Shown: positions 26,444 through 34,930 of the stretch, in pieces | Layout: each line of letters starts with the position of its first letter | Numbering within the stretch: the first letter of the stretch is position 1 | DNA from: CAZVFX01 sp964626565 | Lineage (GTDB): Bacteria > Myxococcota_A > UBA9042 > CAIXZC01 | NCBI GenBank assembly: GCA_964626565.1 | Contig: CAZVFX010000013.1 | Span: forward strand, 22,593-86,592 | Direction: 5' to 3' | Length of the DNA: 64,000 nt | Notes under the pieces: model-generated | Database searches by the model: none | The model's input: the letters and a program-made list of their open reading frames with translations, nothing else | What the model was told of the DNA's origin: nothing | Translations under genes and position numbers: made by a program

Positions 26444-29017
26444 TCAAGGAGTGAGGATTGAAATGTGCCCGCGAGGTGAGCCGGAGAACGCCTCCGGAGA
26501 AGTGCCGCACACCCCCAGAACCGCCTTGTTGGACCCCAGGTCGACAAGGCCCGACGGGTGGTCCATGCGAACCGCAAGATCGGATAGTCCCCAGTTGCCA
26601 AACTCCTGTGAGTAGCAATCTGTACAAATTGAGAACACCGACAACTCGTTGAAGAAGGGCTGCTCCACCGACAGGTTTCCGAGGAGCAGGTCGCCGGAAC
26701 CAGCGAGGAGGCCGGCGCGTACCTCGTAGGTCTCCTCGCCTTCCGAGTCCGAGGTGACTACCAGGTGGTTGGCCGCGATTACGGTGGCGTAGTCATTTCG
26801 GTAGATACCCTGATAGTGAATGGCACCCGGCGCCAAAGAGAGGAACGGCGGTGCGATCTGGGTGGCGCCTGACGCGTCCTGAACGAGGATGAACCCGTTT
26901 GACCCAACCGCAAAGAAGTTGCCGTTCTCGTCCCGGCGAATGTCGTTTATCCGATAGTCCTCCGCCGGCGATTCGTCAGCGGGTTCGTCCTGGTGGATAA
27001 CGGTCCAGAGGAAGTCCTCCCCGTTGATTTCCTTGGCGCCCGACAGCAACGCGTTGAACGGTGTGACGCTGGCGTCGTCCGACGACCAGGCCCGGACCGC
27101 CACATAGATCTCTCCGGTTTCGCCGAGACACTCCATGAACGTGCCGTTGCAGGAACTCCAATCCACGGGTACCCACAGTGATGACGCCTCTGCCTCCATA
27201 CCCGCGGCCGCCGGCACTTCAAGGTGACTGTAGGGCATGCCTGAGCATTCCCACTGGCTGCCCAGCGTGGCAAAGCATACCGCCATGAAGCAGTCGTTGG
27301 ACTGGGTACTATCAACGTGCATCCCGACAAAGGCCGCGCGCTCGGTGGAGAGGCCGCCGATGTTTATCCCGTCCTTTTCCCGAGACAGCACAGTGACAGG
27401 CGCGCAGCTTGACCCCAGGCACGGGCAGGCCTCCTGCAGGGAACCCTTCAACTCGGTTGCAACCAACCAGTCGTTCACGTGCTGGTAGAACTTCTGAGGC
27501 TTGCCCACCGCAACTTCGCCGTCAATGTCCGCCAGGGGTGTCGAACCCAGGATAGTGGATTCTCCCCCGGTAACACCGGCAGTCGAAACCTCAAAAAACC
27601 TCGGAGCGAAGTCGTTGTCGCCACAACCTTTCACGCCTATGGCGTGGAAGGAATTGCCCGACGAAGACAGCTTGTTGAGAGCCGAGGATTCGCACCCTGT
27701 TGGCTCCCACGTGTGCATCGTCAGGCCCACACAGTTGTGACCGAAGCAGAAGTCACCCTGCGTGGCGTCGTCATCATCGCTGCACGGATGGCCTGCAAGC
27801 CCTTCCGCAGTGCAATCTACGCAGACATTCATTCCGGGAGTGCAGACGCCCGCCGCACACTCGTCGTCTTTGGTGCAGGCCACCCCGTCGTCGCAGGGGG
27901 TTCCTGATAACGGCATTTGGAGGCACTCGCCGCTGGCGAATTCACAAACCGACTGGCTGCACTGGCCTGTGGAGGGGCACGGTTTCTGAGGGCCCGGTTT
28001 GCACTCTCCTTCCAGGCAATAGTCCAGGGTGCAAGTGGTGCCGTCCACATCGCAGCCGATGGTCTCATCCTCCTGATTCACCGGAACAGAGCCGGCGCAT
28101 TTGCCTGCCGACGTGCATTTGTCATCCATCGTACACTGGTTCAGGTCGTCGCATAGGGCGCCCGCAGGAAGGGAGACTTCAGCGCATTTTCCCGTTTCCG
28201 GAAGGCATGTGTGCTCCATGCAACTGTCGGGCGGCGACGGCTCGCATTCCACCTGCGAACCGGGCTCGAAGTCGCACAATCCCTCAAAGCAGGCCAGCTT
28301 CCCCTGGCACAGGTCGGCCACCGGAAAGGAGTCACAGTCCTCGTTTTCAACGCAGGGACATTTGCCCGGAATCGGAGTGCCCACGCATTCACCACCAAGA
28401 CAAGTGTCGCTCCCGGTGCATTCCGACTCGTCGGAACAGGGCCCCCCGTCCTCGACCTCGAATATGCACTCTCCCGACTCCTCGTTGCACTCACCGGAAT
28501 AGCACGGTTTCTGGCACAAGACCTTCTCGATAATTTCACATTCTCCTGACTCAGTGCACAAAGCCTTCACTACGCAGTTGCTCCCCGGGTCGCATTCCTC
28601 TCCGGTCATGGGCTGCGCCTCGCATCCGAAATCGGGGTTGCACACCCCGGTGGTGCACAGCCCGTCATGGTCCGCACAAAGGGCATCCGTTGGCGTGAAC
28701 ACGCACTCACCTTCCATGCACGCGGCCTCGACACACTCGATGTCACTGACGCACTCCTGGTCCTGGCCACACTCTTCATGGAAGTCCCATGTCTCGGCTA
28801 CTTCAAATTCGTCCGGCGCCGCATATATATCGGGTGCAACGTCCGGCGCAATCTCCGCCACGTGTGTCTCTGCAACCTCGACGAGAGCGTCACCCCCGCT
28901 GGAGTCATCCTTGAACTGAAATCCTTCCGGGCCTTGCACTTCGAAACTGCACGACGCCAACAGGAGCACAACGAGGGCTTTGACAGTTGGTGAACTACTT
29001 CTCGGCAACTTGGCCAC
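26444..29017 (-). CDS. Cysteine-rich lipoprotein with CDDG-type repeats and a C-terminal domain
   Basis: The 857-residue product starts at GTG 29017 after a GGGGGGGAG stretch and has a lipobox LASC, followed by an acidic Val/Glu/Asp linker. Residues ~80-460 hold many Cys-rich units (CDDLNQCTMDDKC, CDDGVACTKDDEC, CTAEGLAGHPC). The C-terminal ~390 residues are Cys-poorer, with beta-rich segments (GVTGGESTIL, NGFILVQDASG) that could form a propeller-like domain. A surface-anchored role is inferred. folC starts 37 nt downstream. Confidence 0.83.
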   Translation of the reverse strand: MAKLPRSSSPTVKALVVLLLASCSFEVQGPEGFQFKDDSSGGDALVEVAETHVAEIAPDVAPDIYAAPDEFEVAETWDFHEECGQDQECVSDIECVEAACMEGECVFTPTDALCADHDGLCTTGVCNPDFGCEAQPMTGEECDPGSNCVVKALCTESGECEIIEKVLCQKPCYSGECNEESGECIFEVEDGGPCSDESECTGSDTCLGGECVGTPIPGKCPCVENEDCDSFPVADLCQGKLACFEGLCDFEPGSQVECEPSPPDSCMEHTCLPETGKCAEVSLPAGALCDDLNQCTMDDKCTSAGKCAGSVPVNQEDETIGCDVDGTTCTLDYCLEGECKPGPQKPCPSTGQCSQSVCEFASGECLQMPLSGTPCDDGVACTKDDECAAGVCTPGMNVCVDCTAEGLAGHPCSDDDDATQGDFCFGHNCVGLTMHTWEPTGCESSALNKLSSSGNSFHAIGVKGCGDNDFAPRFFEVSTAGVTGGESTILGSTPLADIDGEVAVGKPQKFYQHVNDWLVATELKGSLQEACPCLGSSCAPVTVLSREKDGINIGGLSTERAAFVGMHVDSTQSNDCFMAVCFATLGSQWECSGMPYSHLEVPAAAGMEAEASSLWVPVDWSSCNGTFMECLGETGEIYVAVRAWSSDDASVTPFNALLSGAKEINGEDFLWTVIHQDEPADESPAEDYRINDIRRDENGNFFAVGSNGFILVQDASGATQIAPPFLSLAPGAIHYQGIYRNDYATVIAANHLVVTSDSEGEETYEVRAGLLAGSGDLLLGNLSVEQPFFNELSVFSICTDCYSQEFGNWGLSDLAVRMDHPSGLVDLGSNKAVLGVCGTSPEAFSGSPRGHISILTP

Positions 29018-29103
29018 TCCCCCCCCTTCACATCATTGTACGCCAAAACTACGTTCTATCATGATGGGGGGAGCGGGGGGGGCGTCTCAGGTTTCAGGTT
29101 TCA

Positions 29104-29121
29104 AGCTCACAGCTCACTGCC
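29104..29121. repeat. Dispersed short repeat, copy 1
   Basis: An 18-nt element built of two near-identical AGCTCAC heptamers plus TGCC, preceded by a doubled CAGGTTT (29088-29101). Seventeen of eighteen bases recur at 60448-60465. Confidence 0.6.
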
Positions 29122-29137
29122 GGTTTCTCTCTTCTGA

Positions 29138-30943
29138 CTAGAAGTGTTTGGACATGCAGGCGAAGAATTCGGGAGTGGGTTCCCACATGCATTCGCCTTC
29201 AGGGCCGTAGGGGCCGCAGGTGGTGATCTGGTCGGAGTAGCACTCGAACCACGGTTCCCATACGCAGTATGAATCCATGGGCTGGGGCGCGCAAATCTCG
29301 GCGCTGCAGCCGGAAATCATGCAGGTGCCGGGGAGGTTGGCGCACTCGCAGGTTTCGGGATCGAACTCAAAACCGGGCGGGCACGGCAGCTCCGGGCACC
29401 CGGGGTCGGGCATGCAGACGCCGGTGACGTAGCAGGCGCCGCAGTCCATGTCCCAGGGGCAGTCGGGGCACTCTTCCAGAATCTCGCACGAGTGACCGGC
29501 AGGGCAGTCCGCGTCGCTGTCGCACTCAGGCGGCGGGGCGATGTACTTGTCGACGCACAGACCCATGCCCGCCTGGCTCCACAGCTTCCAGCAGTACTGC
29601 CACTCGCCGCAGTCCTCATGTCCGAAGCACTCGCCGCCGCTGCCGTCGGGGGCGCACAAGCCTGACAGACACACGTACCCCGCGGCACACTGAGAATCGT
29701 AGCTGCACTCGTTGGCAGGGTAGGGGTAGTCTTTGGGCTGGCACAAGCCGTACAGCGCACAGCCCATCCCGCAGTTTTCTCCCGGCTCGCCGCCGACGCA
29801 GTTGGAGTCTATCGCGCACACTTCCGTCAACTCGCATACGAAGCCGGAAGGGCATTCCCAATCGTCCATGCACTCAGGGTCGGGAGAGGGGCCCTCGACG
29901 CAGGTGCCGTAGCATACTTCTTCCCAGCAATCTTCGCCCCAGCAGTCGCCTGCCGTGCAGTGCACCTGGCAGATGTGCCCGAAGGGGCAGTCGGAGTCAT
30001 CGTAGCACTCGGGTGCGGGGCCTTCCGGTACGCACACGCCGCCTTCTTCAAAGCAGCCCGGCTCGCACCAGTCGTCCTCGGCGCAATCGAAGCAGGTGAC
30101 CGTCATGGCGCACTCGTAGCCGTTGGGGCAGTCAGAGTCGGAATAGCACTCGGGCGGTGGGGCGATGGGCAGGCATTCGCCGGGGCCCGTGCCGCACCAG
30201 CCGAATTCGCAGTAGAATCCGGAAGGGCAGTCGGAGTCGTCGAAGCAACCTTCCGGGACGTCGGGTACGCAGACGCCTTCGGCTACGTCGCAAGGCAGCA
30301 TGTCGCAATCGTCACCGTCACATTCTTCCCAGATGCCGGCGCAGGCAAGTCCCCACTCACACACGAAACCTTCGTCGCAGTCCGAATCGTCAAGGCACCC
30401 TTCCGGCTCCGATTTCTCCTGGCAATGCCCCACAGGCATACACTCAGCGAGGCACGGTGCGAACTCGTCGCACTGGGATTCGCAGCCGTCAATTACGCAC
30501 TCCTCGTTCTCAGCGCAATCCCCGTCGCCGTAGCACACCGGGTCCGGCTTGACGTCCTCAACGCACACGCCGTAGCACACCAGCGGGCACCCCATTTCTT
30601 CCTCATCGCAGTCGGGGGCGGGCAGGCAGTCGCCGTCGAACACCGAACAGTGTTCGCCTTCATCGCATTCCAGGTTGTTGGTGCAGACACCCTCGGGGTC
30701 AGGGTCGGGGTCGGGGTCAGGGTCGGTATTGCAGTCCCACTGGCATAAGTTCGACTCGCAGCTCCACTCCCCTTCGCACATGATGTGGGGCAGCCCTTCG
30801 CACTCCGAGGCGGCTTCGCAAATGGGGTCCAAAGGCTCTATCTCACCGCACATGGGAGCGGTGTTTCCGGCCGCAAATATAAGCAGCAACGCAGCAGGTC
30901 CAATTCCAGCCAGCGCGTTCCAAAGTGTGCTTGTTATTCTCAT
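29138..30943 (-). CDS. Exported cysteine-rich repeat protein with Asp-Pro linker
   Basis: The second ATG of an ATGAAGATG pair (30943) is preferred because GGAGG then sits 8 nt upstream. The 601-residue product has a signal peptide without a clear lipobox Cys. A Cys-rich N-terminal segment is followed by a stretch of five Asp-Pro dipeptides encoded by an imperfect hexanucleotide repeat. About ten Cys-rich units of 35-50 residues come next with the pattern CYDDSDCPxGxxCxxxxC. A final Cys-rich tail contains an EFDPETCECA segment. It is probably secreted or surface-associated; function unknown. Confidence 0.8.
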   Translation of the reverse strand: MRITSTLWNALAGIGPAALLLIFAAGNTAPMCGEIEPLDPICEAASECEGLPHIMCEGEWSCESNLCQWDCNTDPDPDPDPDPEGVCTNNLECDEGEHCSVFDGDCLPAPDCDEEEMGCPLVCYGVCVEDVKPDPVCYGDGDCAENEECVIDGCESQCDEFAPCLAECMPVGHCQEKSEPEGCLDDSDCDEGFVCEWGLACAGIWEECDGDDCDMLPCDVAEGVCVPDVPEGCFDDSDCPSGFYCEFGWCGTGPGECLPIAPPPECYSDSDCPNGYECAMTVTCFDCAEDDWCEPGCFEEGGVCVPEGPAPECYDDSDCPFGHICQVHCTAGDCWGEDCWEEVCYGTCVEGPSPDPECMDDWECPSGFVCELTEVCAIDSNCVGGEPGENCGMGCALYGLCQPKDYPYPANECSYDSQCAAGYVCLSGLCAPDGSGGECFGHEDCGEWQYCWKLWSQAGMGLCVDKYIAPPPECDSDADCPAGHSCEILEECPDCPWDMDCGACYVTGVCMPDPGCPELPCPPGFEFDPETCECANLPGTCMISGCSAEICAPQPMDSYCVWEPWFECYSDQITTCGPYGPEGECMWEPTPEFFACMSKHF

Positions 30944-31173
30944 CTTCATCTCCTCCGTCCGTTTCCGTCCGTTTGTATGGTTGTTCCGATTCATCGTTCA
31001 TCCCTATTTTGTCAGCAATGGCCCTTAGTGCACGGCCCGTGCCAGTCCCCAAAAAAATCACAAGCCAGGTGTGTAAGGTGCGGTTTTAAAAGGAAAAACA
31101 GTAAGTCGTTAGCAGGGGACGGGGGGCCTTACGGAGGGCTCGAAAAAAAGGCTCTGTGCATGATCTGTATCAC

Positions 31174-31192
31174 GTGTGCACTTGCTGCACAC
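31174..31192 (-). terminator. Hairpin just after the mutase gene, possible terminator
   Basis: A perfect 7-bp stem (GTGTGCA with TGCACAC) with a 5-nt loop begins 6 nt after the stop codon at 31198. A run of seven T on the minus strand follows about 20 nt later, which is too far for a classical intrinsic terminator, so the role is uncertain. Confidence 0.3.
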
Positions 31193-31197
31193 TGGGG

Positions 31198-32841
31198 CTA
31201 GCAGAAGGCGGGGTCGGTGTATACTCCGAACTCTTCGCGGAAGATGTCGCTGATTTCGCCCAACGTCACCCGGGCCTTCAAACCATCGATAATCGGCGGC
31301 ATCAGGTTTTTACCTTCCCTGGCGTCGGCGCGAATCTGGTCCAACGCGGCCATGGCGCGGTCGTAGTCACGGTTCTTCTTGCATGCGAGGCTCCGCTCCT
31401 TCTGGCCCTCTTCCACCGCTTTGTCGATAACCAGGGTCGGGATCGGGACTTCCTCATCCTCCTGGAAGCGGTTCACCCCAACGATGGTGCGGTCTCCGGA
31501 TTCCACCTCCCGTTGGAAGCGGTACGCGCTCTCCGCAATCTCCATTTGCGGATAGCCTTTTTCGATCGCTTCCACGATGCCGCCCATTTCATCGATCTTC
31601 TCGATGTATTCCCGGGCCAGCCCCTCCACCTCCGCAGTCTGGGCTTCCACGAAGTAGGAGCCGGCCAGCGGGTCGATGACGTCCGCGACGTTGGTTTCGT
31701 GGGCCAGGATCTGCTGGGTCCTGAGCGCGGTTTTGGCCGCCTCCTCGGTAGGCAGGCAGAAAGTCTCATCCAGGGAATTGGTGTGCAGCGACTGGGTTCC
31801 TCCCAATACTGCGGCCATCGCCTGGTACGCGGTGCGCACCACGTTGTTGTACGGCTGTTGCGCAGTGAGCGAGACCCCCGCGGTCTGGCAGTGGGTGCGC
31901 AGCAGCCACGACTTCGGGTTCTTCGCACCGAACCGGTTCTTCATCACGTCCGCCCAGATGCGACGGGCAGCCCTGAGTTTGGCTATCTCTTCGAAGAAAT
32001 CGTTGTGTACATCCCAGAAGAAGGAGAGGCGGTAGGCAAACTCGTCTACGTCCAATCCCGCATCGATTCCCGCCTGTACATATCCGATGCCGTCCGCCAG
32101 CGTAAACGCCAGCTCCTGCACCGCGGTCGCACCCGCTTCGCGGATGTGGTAGCCGGAAATGGAAATGGGGTGCCATCTGGGCATGTTCCGGGTGCAGAAC
32201 ACCATGGTGTCCTGAATCAGCTTCATGGCTGGTTTGGGCGGGGAGATCCACTCCTTTTGCGCGATAAATTCTTTTAAAATGTCGTTTTGAGTGGTGCCGC
32301 CCAGTCGATCCAACGGGATACCACGCTCCTGCGCAACCGCAGCGTATAGCGACAGCACCACAATGGCCGGTGCGTTGATGGTCATGGAGGTGGTGACCTT
32401 GTCCAGCGGAATATCTGCAAACAGGGTGTGCATGTCATCGATGTTGGACACGCTTACCCCCTCTTTGCCCACTTCGCCCATGGACAGGGGGTGTTCCGGG
32501 TCATAGCCCATTAGCGTGGGCATATCGAACGCGGTGGAAAGGCCGGTCTGGCCCGCTTTCAGCAGATACTTGAACCGCTGGTTCGTGTCTGCGGGAGTGC
32601 CGAAGCCGGCGAACATTCGCATGGTCCACAGTCGTCCCCGGTACATGGTGGGGTAGGGCCCCCGGGTGAACGGGTACTGTCCCGGCAGCCCGAGCTGCTC
32701 AAAGTACTCCTCGTCCGGTTCCCGCGGCAGATACAGATGTTGCCTCTCCTGGCCGGAAAGGCTCGGAAACTTTTCCTTCCTCGTCTTCGCAGTCCGCACA
32801 CCCTCGAAGTACTTCAGCAACCGCTTATCCTGTTTCTTCAC
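31198..32841 (-). CDS. Methylmalonyl-CoA mutase catalytic (large/N-terminal) subunit
   Basis: The enzyme interconverts methylmalonyl-CoA and succinyl-CoA by adenosylcobalamin radical chemistry. The 547-residue protein contains the acyl-CoA-binding barrel motifs YPTMYRGRLWTMRMFAGFG, NDILKEF, ISISGYHIREAGATAVQE and RTHCQTAG, closely resembling stand-alone N-terminal mutase subunits known from archaea and many bacteria. The B12-binding domain is absent, so a separate small subunit must be encoded elsewhere; none is in this window, nor is an epimerase or MeaB-like GTPase. GTG start at 32841 follows GGGGGG. Isobutyryl-CoA-type mutases are related, so exact substrate is inferred. Confidence 0.9.
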   Translation of the reverse strand: MKKQDKRLLKYFEGVRTAKTRKEKFPSLSGQERQHLYLPREPDEEYFEQLGLPGQYPFTRGPYPTMYRGRLWTMRMFAGFGTPADTNQRFKYLLKAGQTGLSTAFDMPTLMGYDPEHPLSMGEVGKEGVSVSNIDDMHTLFADIPLDKVTTSMTINAPAIVVLSLYAAVAQERGIPLDRLGGTTQNDILKEFIAQKEWISPPKPAMKLIQDTMVFCTRNMPRWHPISISGYHIREAGATAVQELAFTLADGIGYVQAGIDAGLDVDEFAYRLSFFWDVHNDFFEEIAKLRAARRIWADVMKNRFGAKNPKSWLLRTHCQTAGVSLTAQQPYNNVVRTAYQAMAAVLGGTQSLHTNSLDETFCLPTEEAAKTALRTQQILAHETNVADVIDPLAGSYFVEAQTAEVEGLAREYIEKIDEMGGIVEAIEKGYPQMEIAESAYRFQREVESGDRTIVGVNRFQEDEEVPIPTLVIDKAVEEGQKERSLACKKNRDYDRAMAALDQIRADAREGKNLMPPIIDGLKARVTLGEISDIFREEFGVYTDPAFC

Positions 32842-32877
32842 TCTCGCCCCCCGTAGAAGACCACATGATCATGGGAA

Positions 32878-32906
32878 AATATATAGTGCAGCGATACGAA
32901 AAGCAA
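32878..32906 (-). promoter_or_regulatory. Candidate promoter for the mutase gene
   Basis: TTGCTT and TATATT on the minus strand are separated by 17 nt, ~38 nt upstream of the GTG at 32841. Confidence 0.5.
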
Positions 32907-32924
32907 CGGTGGGAAGTGAGCGGA

Positions 32925-32972
32925 CTACTTCATTGGCGCACCGTAGATTCGGGGCGCCATATCTTTTAGCAG
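32925..32972 (-). pseudogene. Remnant of a second glycosyltransferase 3' end
   Basis: These 48 nt match the last 15 codons plus stop of the glycosyltransferase at 34931-34978 in 42 positions. Five of the six differences are synonymous and the sixth is Lys/Arg, so the remnant diverged under coding constraint. Both encode LL(K/R)DMAPRIYGAPMK and the stop. Upstream of it no longer frame similar to the glycosyltransferase can be followed. The surrounding 32842-33191 gap otherwise holds only the mutase promoter. Confidence 0.6.
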
Positions 32973-33191
32973 GCGCAAGCGACTCAACGCCTCGACTTCG
33001 ACAACGGTTCCCCCCCAACCACAATCGAACCCAACGGCGGTTCCGGCATCCAAGCCGACGGGACCCCCCTCTGGTCGGCCGAGAGTTCCCCCTGTCCATT
33101 CGTTGACTGGCCGTCCTGGAAGCCTTGGTAGTCCACATTGAAGTGTCGCGAGGAGAACGATTTCAACTTGGTCGGTGCGGAGGGGCGACAG

Positions 33192-34562
33192 TCACCTCGC
33201 ACAGCGCAAGCCCCTCCTCGCGTGCTTGTGGTCAGCGAAAGTTTTCTTCCGGCTGGCATTCCGGCAAAGATTGACAGGAGACCAGTAGGACCCCCCTCGC
33301 ACATTCCCAGGACACCATTCCCAGATCGTGTTCCCCATTGGCTCCGGCCCCTGAGGATTTAGCGATGGGCTTACCGCATAGTAGTCGTCCAGGTAGCAGT
33401 CGCTTACCCACTCTCCTACATTTCCGGCCATGTTGCACAGGCCGTAGGGGCTGTTCCCAGCCGGAGATTTGGAGCACACCGGGTGTGAGTTTCCCTCCCC
33501 ACAGCCACTCCCACCAAACTGCATCACGTCGTCCATGACCGCATATTCGCAAGTCGCAGGCTCGTTGCCCCACGGATAGGTGAAGCTGTCGGCTTCGCAG
33601 TCGAGTCCTTGCGCTTCGTACCATTGGCAGCCGCCCCGCGCAGCCTTCTCCCACTCCGCTTCCGTGGGCAGTCGCTTTCCCACCCACAGGCAATAGGTCT
33701 CTGCCTGCAACCGGTCAATCTGGACCGCTGGGTGATCGGGATGCCCCTCGGGGTCCCACTTCAGCTCCATTCCAGGACTGCTGGGGATGTCGCACACACC
33801 TGCCTGGACGCAGGCGTTGTACGCACGTTGGGTCACCTCCGTGATGTCCATTTCGTACGCGTCCAGGTAGATTTTGTGATATGGGTACTCGTCTTCTTCG
33901 CACAGGGAATCGAGCGCTTCGTTGCACCCCATCCAGAAGTCGCCGGCCGGGATCTTCACCATCGCGCCGGCGCACGCGCCGATACCGAGAACGCACTCTT
34001 CCAAGTCGCCGCAGGTTGTCTCACTCAGCACATGGACACACCCTTCCACCGAGCTGCAAGCATCGTTTGTGCAGGGGTCTCCATCATCGCACGAGAATTT
34101 TTCACCCGGCACACACTCACCTTGCTGGCACCAATCGCCCGCGGTACAGGCGTTGCCGTCGTCGCACGGGCCGTCGTGCAGCGTGTGCACGCACTCGCCC
34201 GGCGGTATGCACGCATCATTGGTGCACTGATCGCCGTCATCGCAGTCGACCCCGAGGCAGGGATCGACCGGAACCTCGCCTTCGTGGATGTCCGGCAACG
34301 CATTGTCGAACATAATCGAATCCTCAGCAAAGTCCGCAGCAACGTCGCTGGTGCTGTCCTTCCCTGAAATATCTTTGCTTCCCACAGGCGGGACACCCAG
34401 GTCCACTTCGCCCCTTAGAATGTCGTCTTTCGGCTCCTTTGTCTCAGGAGCTCCGGCGTCAACACCCGGCCCGGTCTTGCCCGCGGGGCAGGACAGCATG
34501 GCAAGCGCCGACGACACAAGCAGCACACCAATGATCTTCCCGACCTGATTCATCTGGGGCAT
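33192..34562 (-). CDS. FGE/SUMF1-like domain lipoprotein with cysteine-rich repeats
   Basis: ATG at 34562 has AAGGA 5 nt upstream and a strong promoter at 34630-34602. The 456-residue product has a lipobox (LSC), an acidic linker, two to three Cys-rich CDDGDxCTNDAC units (~110-185) and a C-terminal ~270-residue formylglycine-generating-enzyme-like domain. That domain has MVKIPAGDFWMG, RLPTEAEWEKAARGG, YPWGNEPATC, GNVGEWVSDCY, VRGGSYWS and a final RRGLRCAR. The closely spaced Cys pair used by true FGE near the C-terminus is not evident, so it may act as a binding module or as another SUMF1/EgtB-family protein. Location is probably envelope. Confidence 0.85.
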   Translation of the reverse strand: MPQMNQVGKIIGVLLVSSALAMLSCPAGKTGPGVDAGAPETKEPKDDILRGEVDLGVPPVGSKDISGKDSTSDVAADFAEDSIMFDNALPDIHEGEVPVDPCLGVDCDDGDQCTNDACIPPGECVHTLHDGPCDDGNACTAGDWCQQGECVPGEKFSCDDGDPCTNDACSSVEGCVHVLSETTCGDLEECVLGIGACAGAMVKIPAGDFWMGCNEALDSLCEEDEYPYHKIYLDAYEMDITEVTQRAYNACVQAGVCDIPSSPGMELKWDPEGHPDHPAVQIDRLQAETYCLWVGKRLPTEAEWEKAARGGCQWYEAQGLDCEADSFTYPWGNEPATCEYAVMDDVMQFGGSGCGEGNSHPVCSKSPAGNSPYGLCNMAGNVGEWVSDCYLDDYYAVSPSLNPQGPEPMGNTIWEWCPGNVRGGSYWSPVNLCRNASRKKTFADHKHARRGLRCAR

Positions 34563-34601
34563 AGGGTCCTTCCCTTCACCGAAGCTCAGTTCGACGATTC
34601 C

Positions 34602-34630
34602 AGTATACCCGTGGTCTTCAGGCCGTTCAA
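34602..34630 (-). promoter_or_regulatory. Strong sigma70-type promoter for the FGE-like lipoprotein gene
   Basis: TTGAAC and TATACT on the minus strand are separated by 17 nt, about 40 nt upstream of the ATG at 34562. Confidence 0.65.
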
Positions 34631-34930
34631 CCGATGCGAGGGACCCACCGCGGCGTTCAGGAGTCTGGATGGCAATTGCTTTCAATGCTGCCTTGACTTT
34701 TGAACGGTATTCCAGTGAATTACCACTGTCTTTCCAACGAGAGCAGGATGAGTATCAGCGTCATGGATTCGAGCGTGACGCACGGCTAGGACACCGCCAA
34801 GCTCTCTCGACGAGGGTCCGACAAGTGACGGACACGGCATTGACATGCCGGGGCGCAGATTGCTCCGCTCCTGCGCAAACCCCAGGCGCCGCTAGGCGCA
34901 CGGCGGGCATGTGCGGATGTGACTCTGCCA
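34631..34930. other. Intergenic space, no gene seen
   Basis: Between the FGE-like gene's promoter and the glycosyltransferase stop codon there are 300 nt with no convincing reading frame, RNA fold or repeat. A plus-strand frame from 34669 continues antisense into the glycosyltransferase and is treated as a shadow. Confidence 0.6.
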
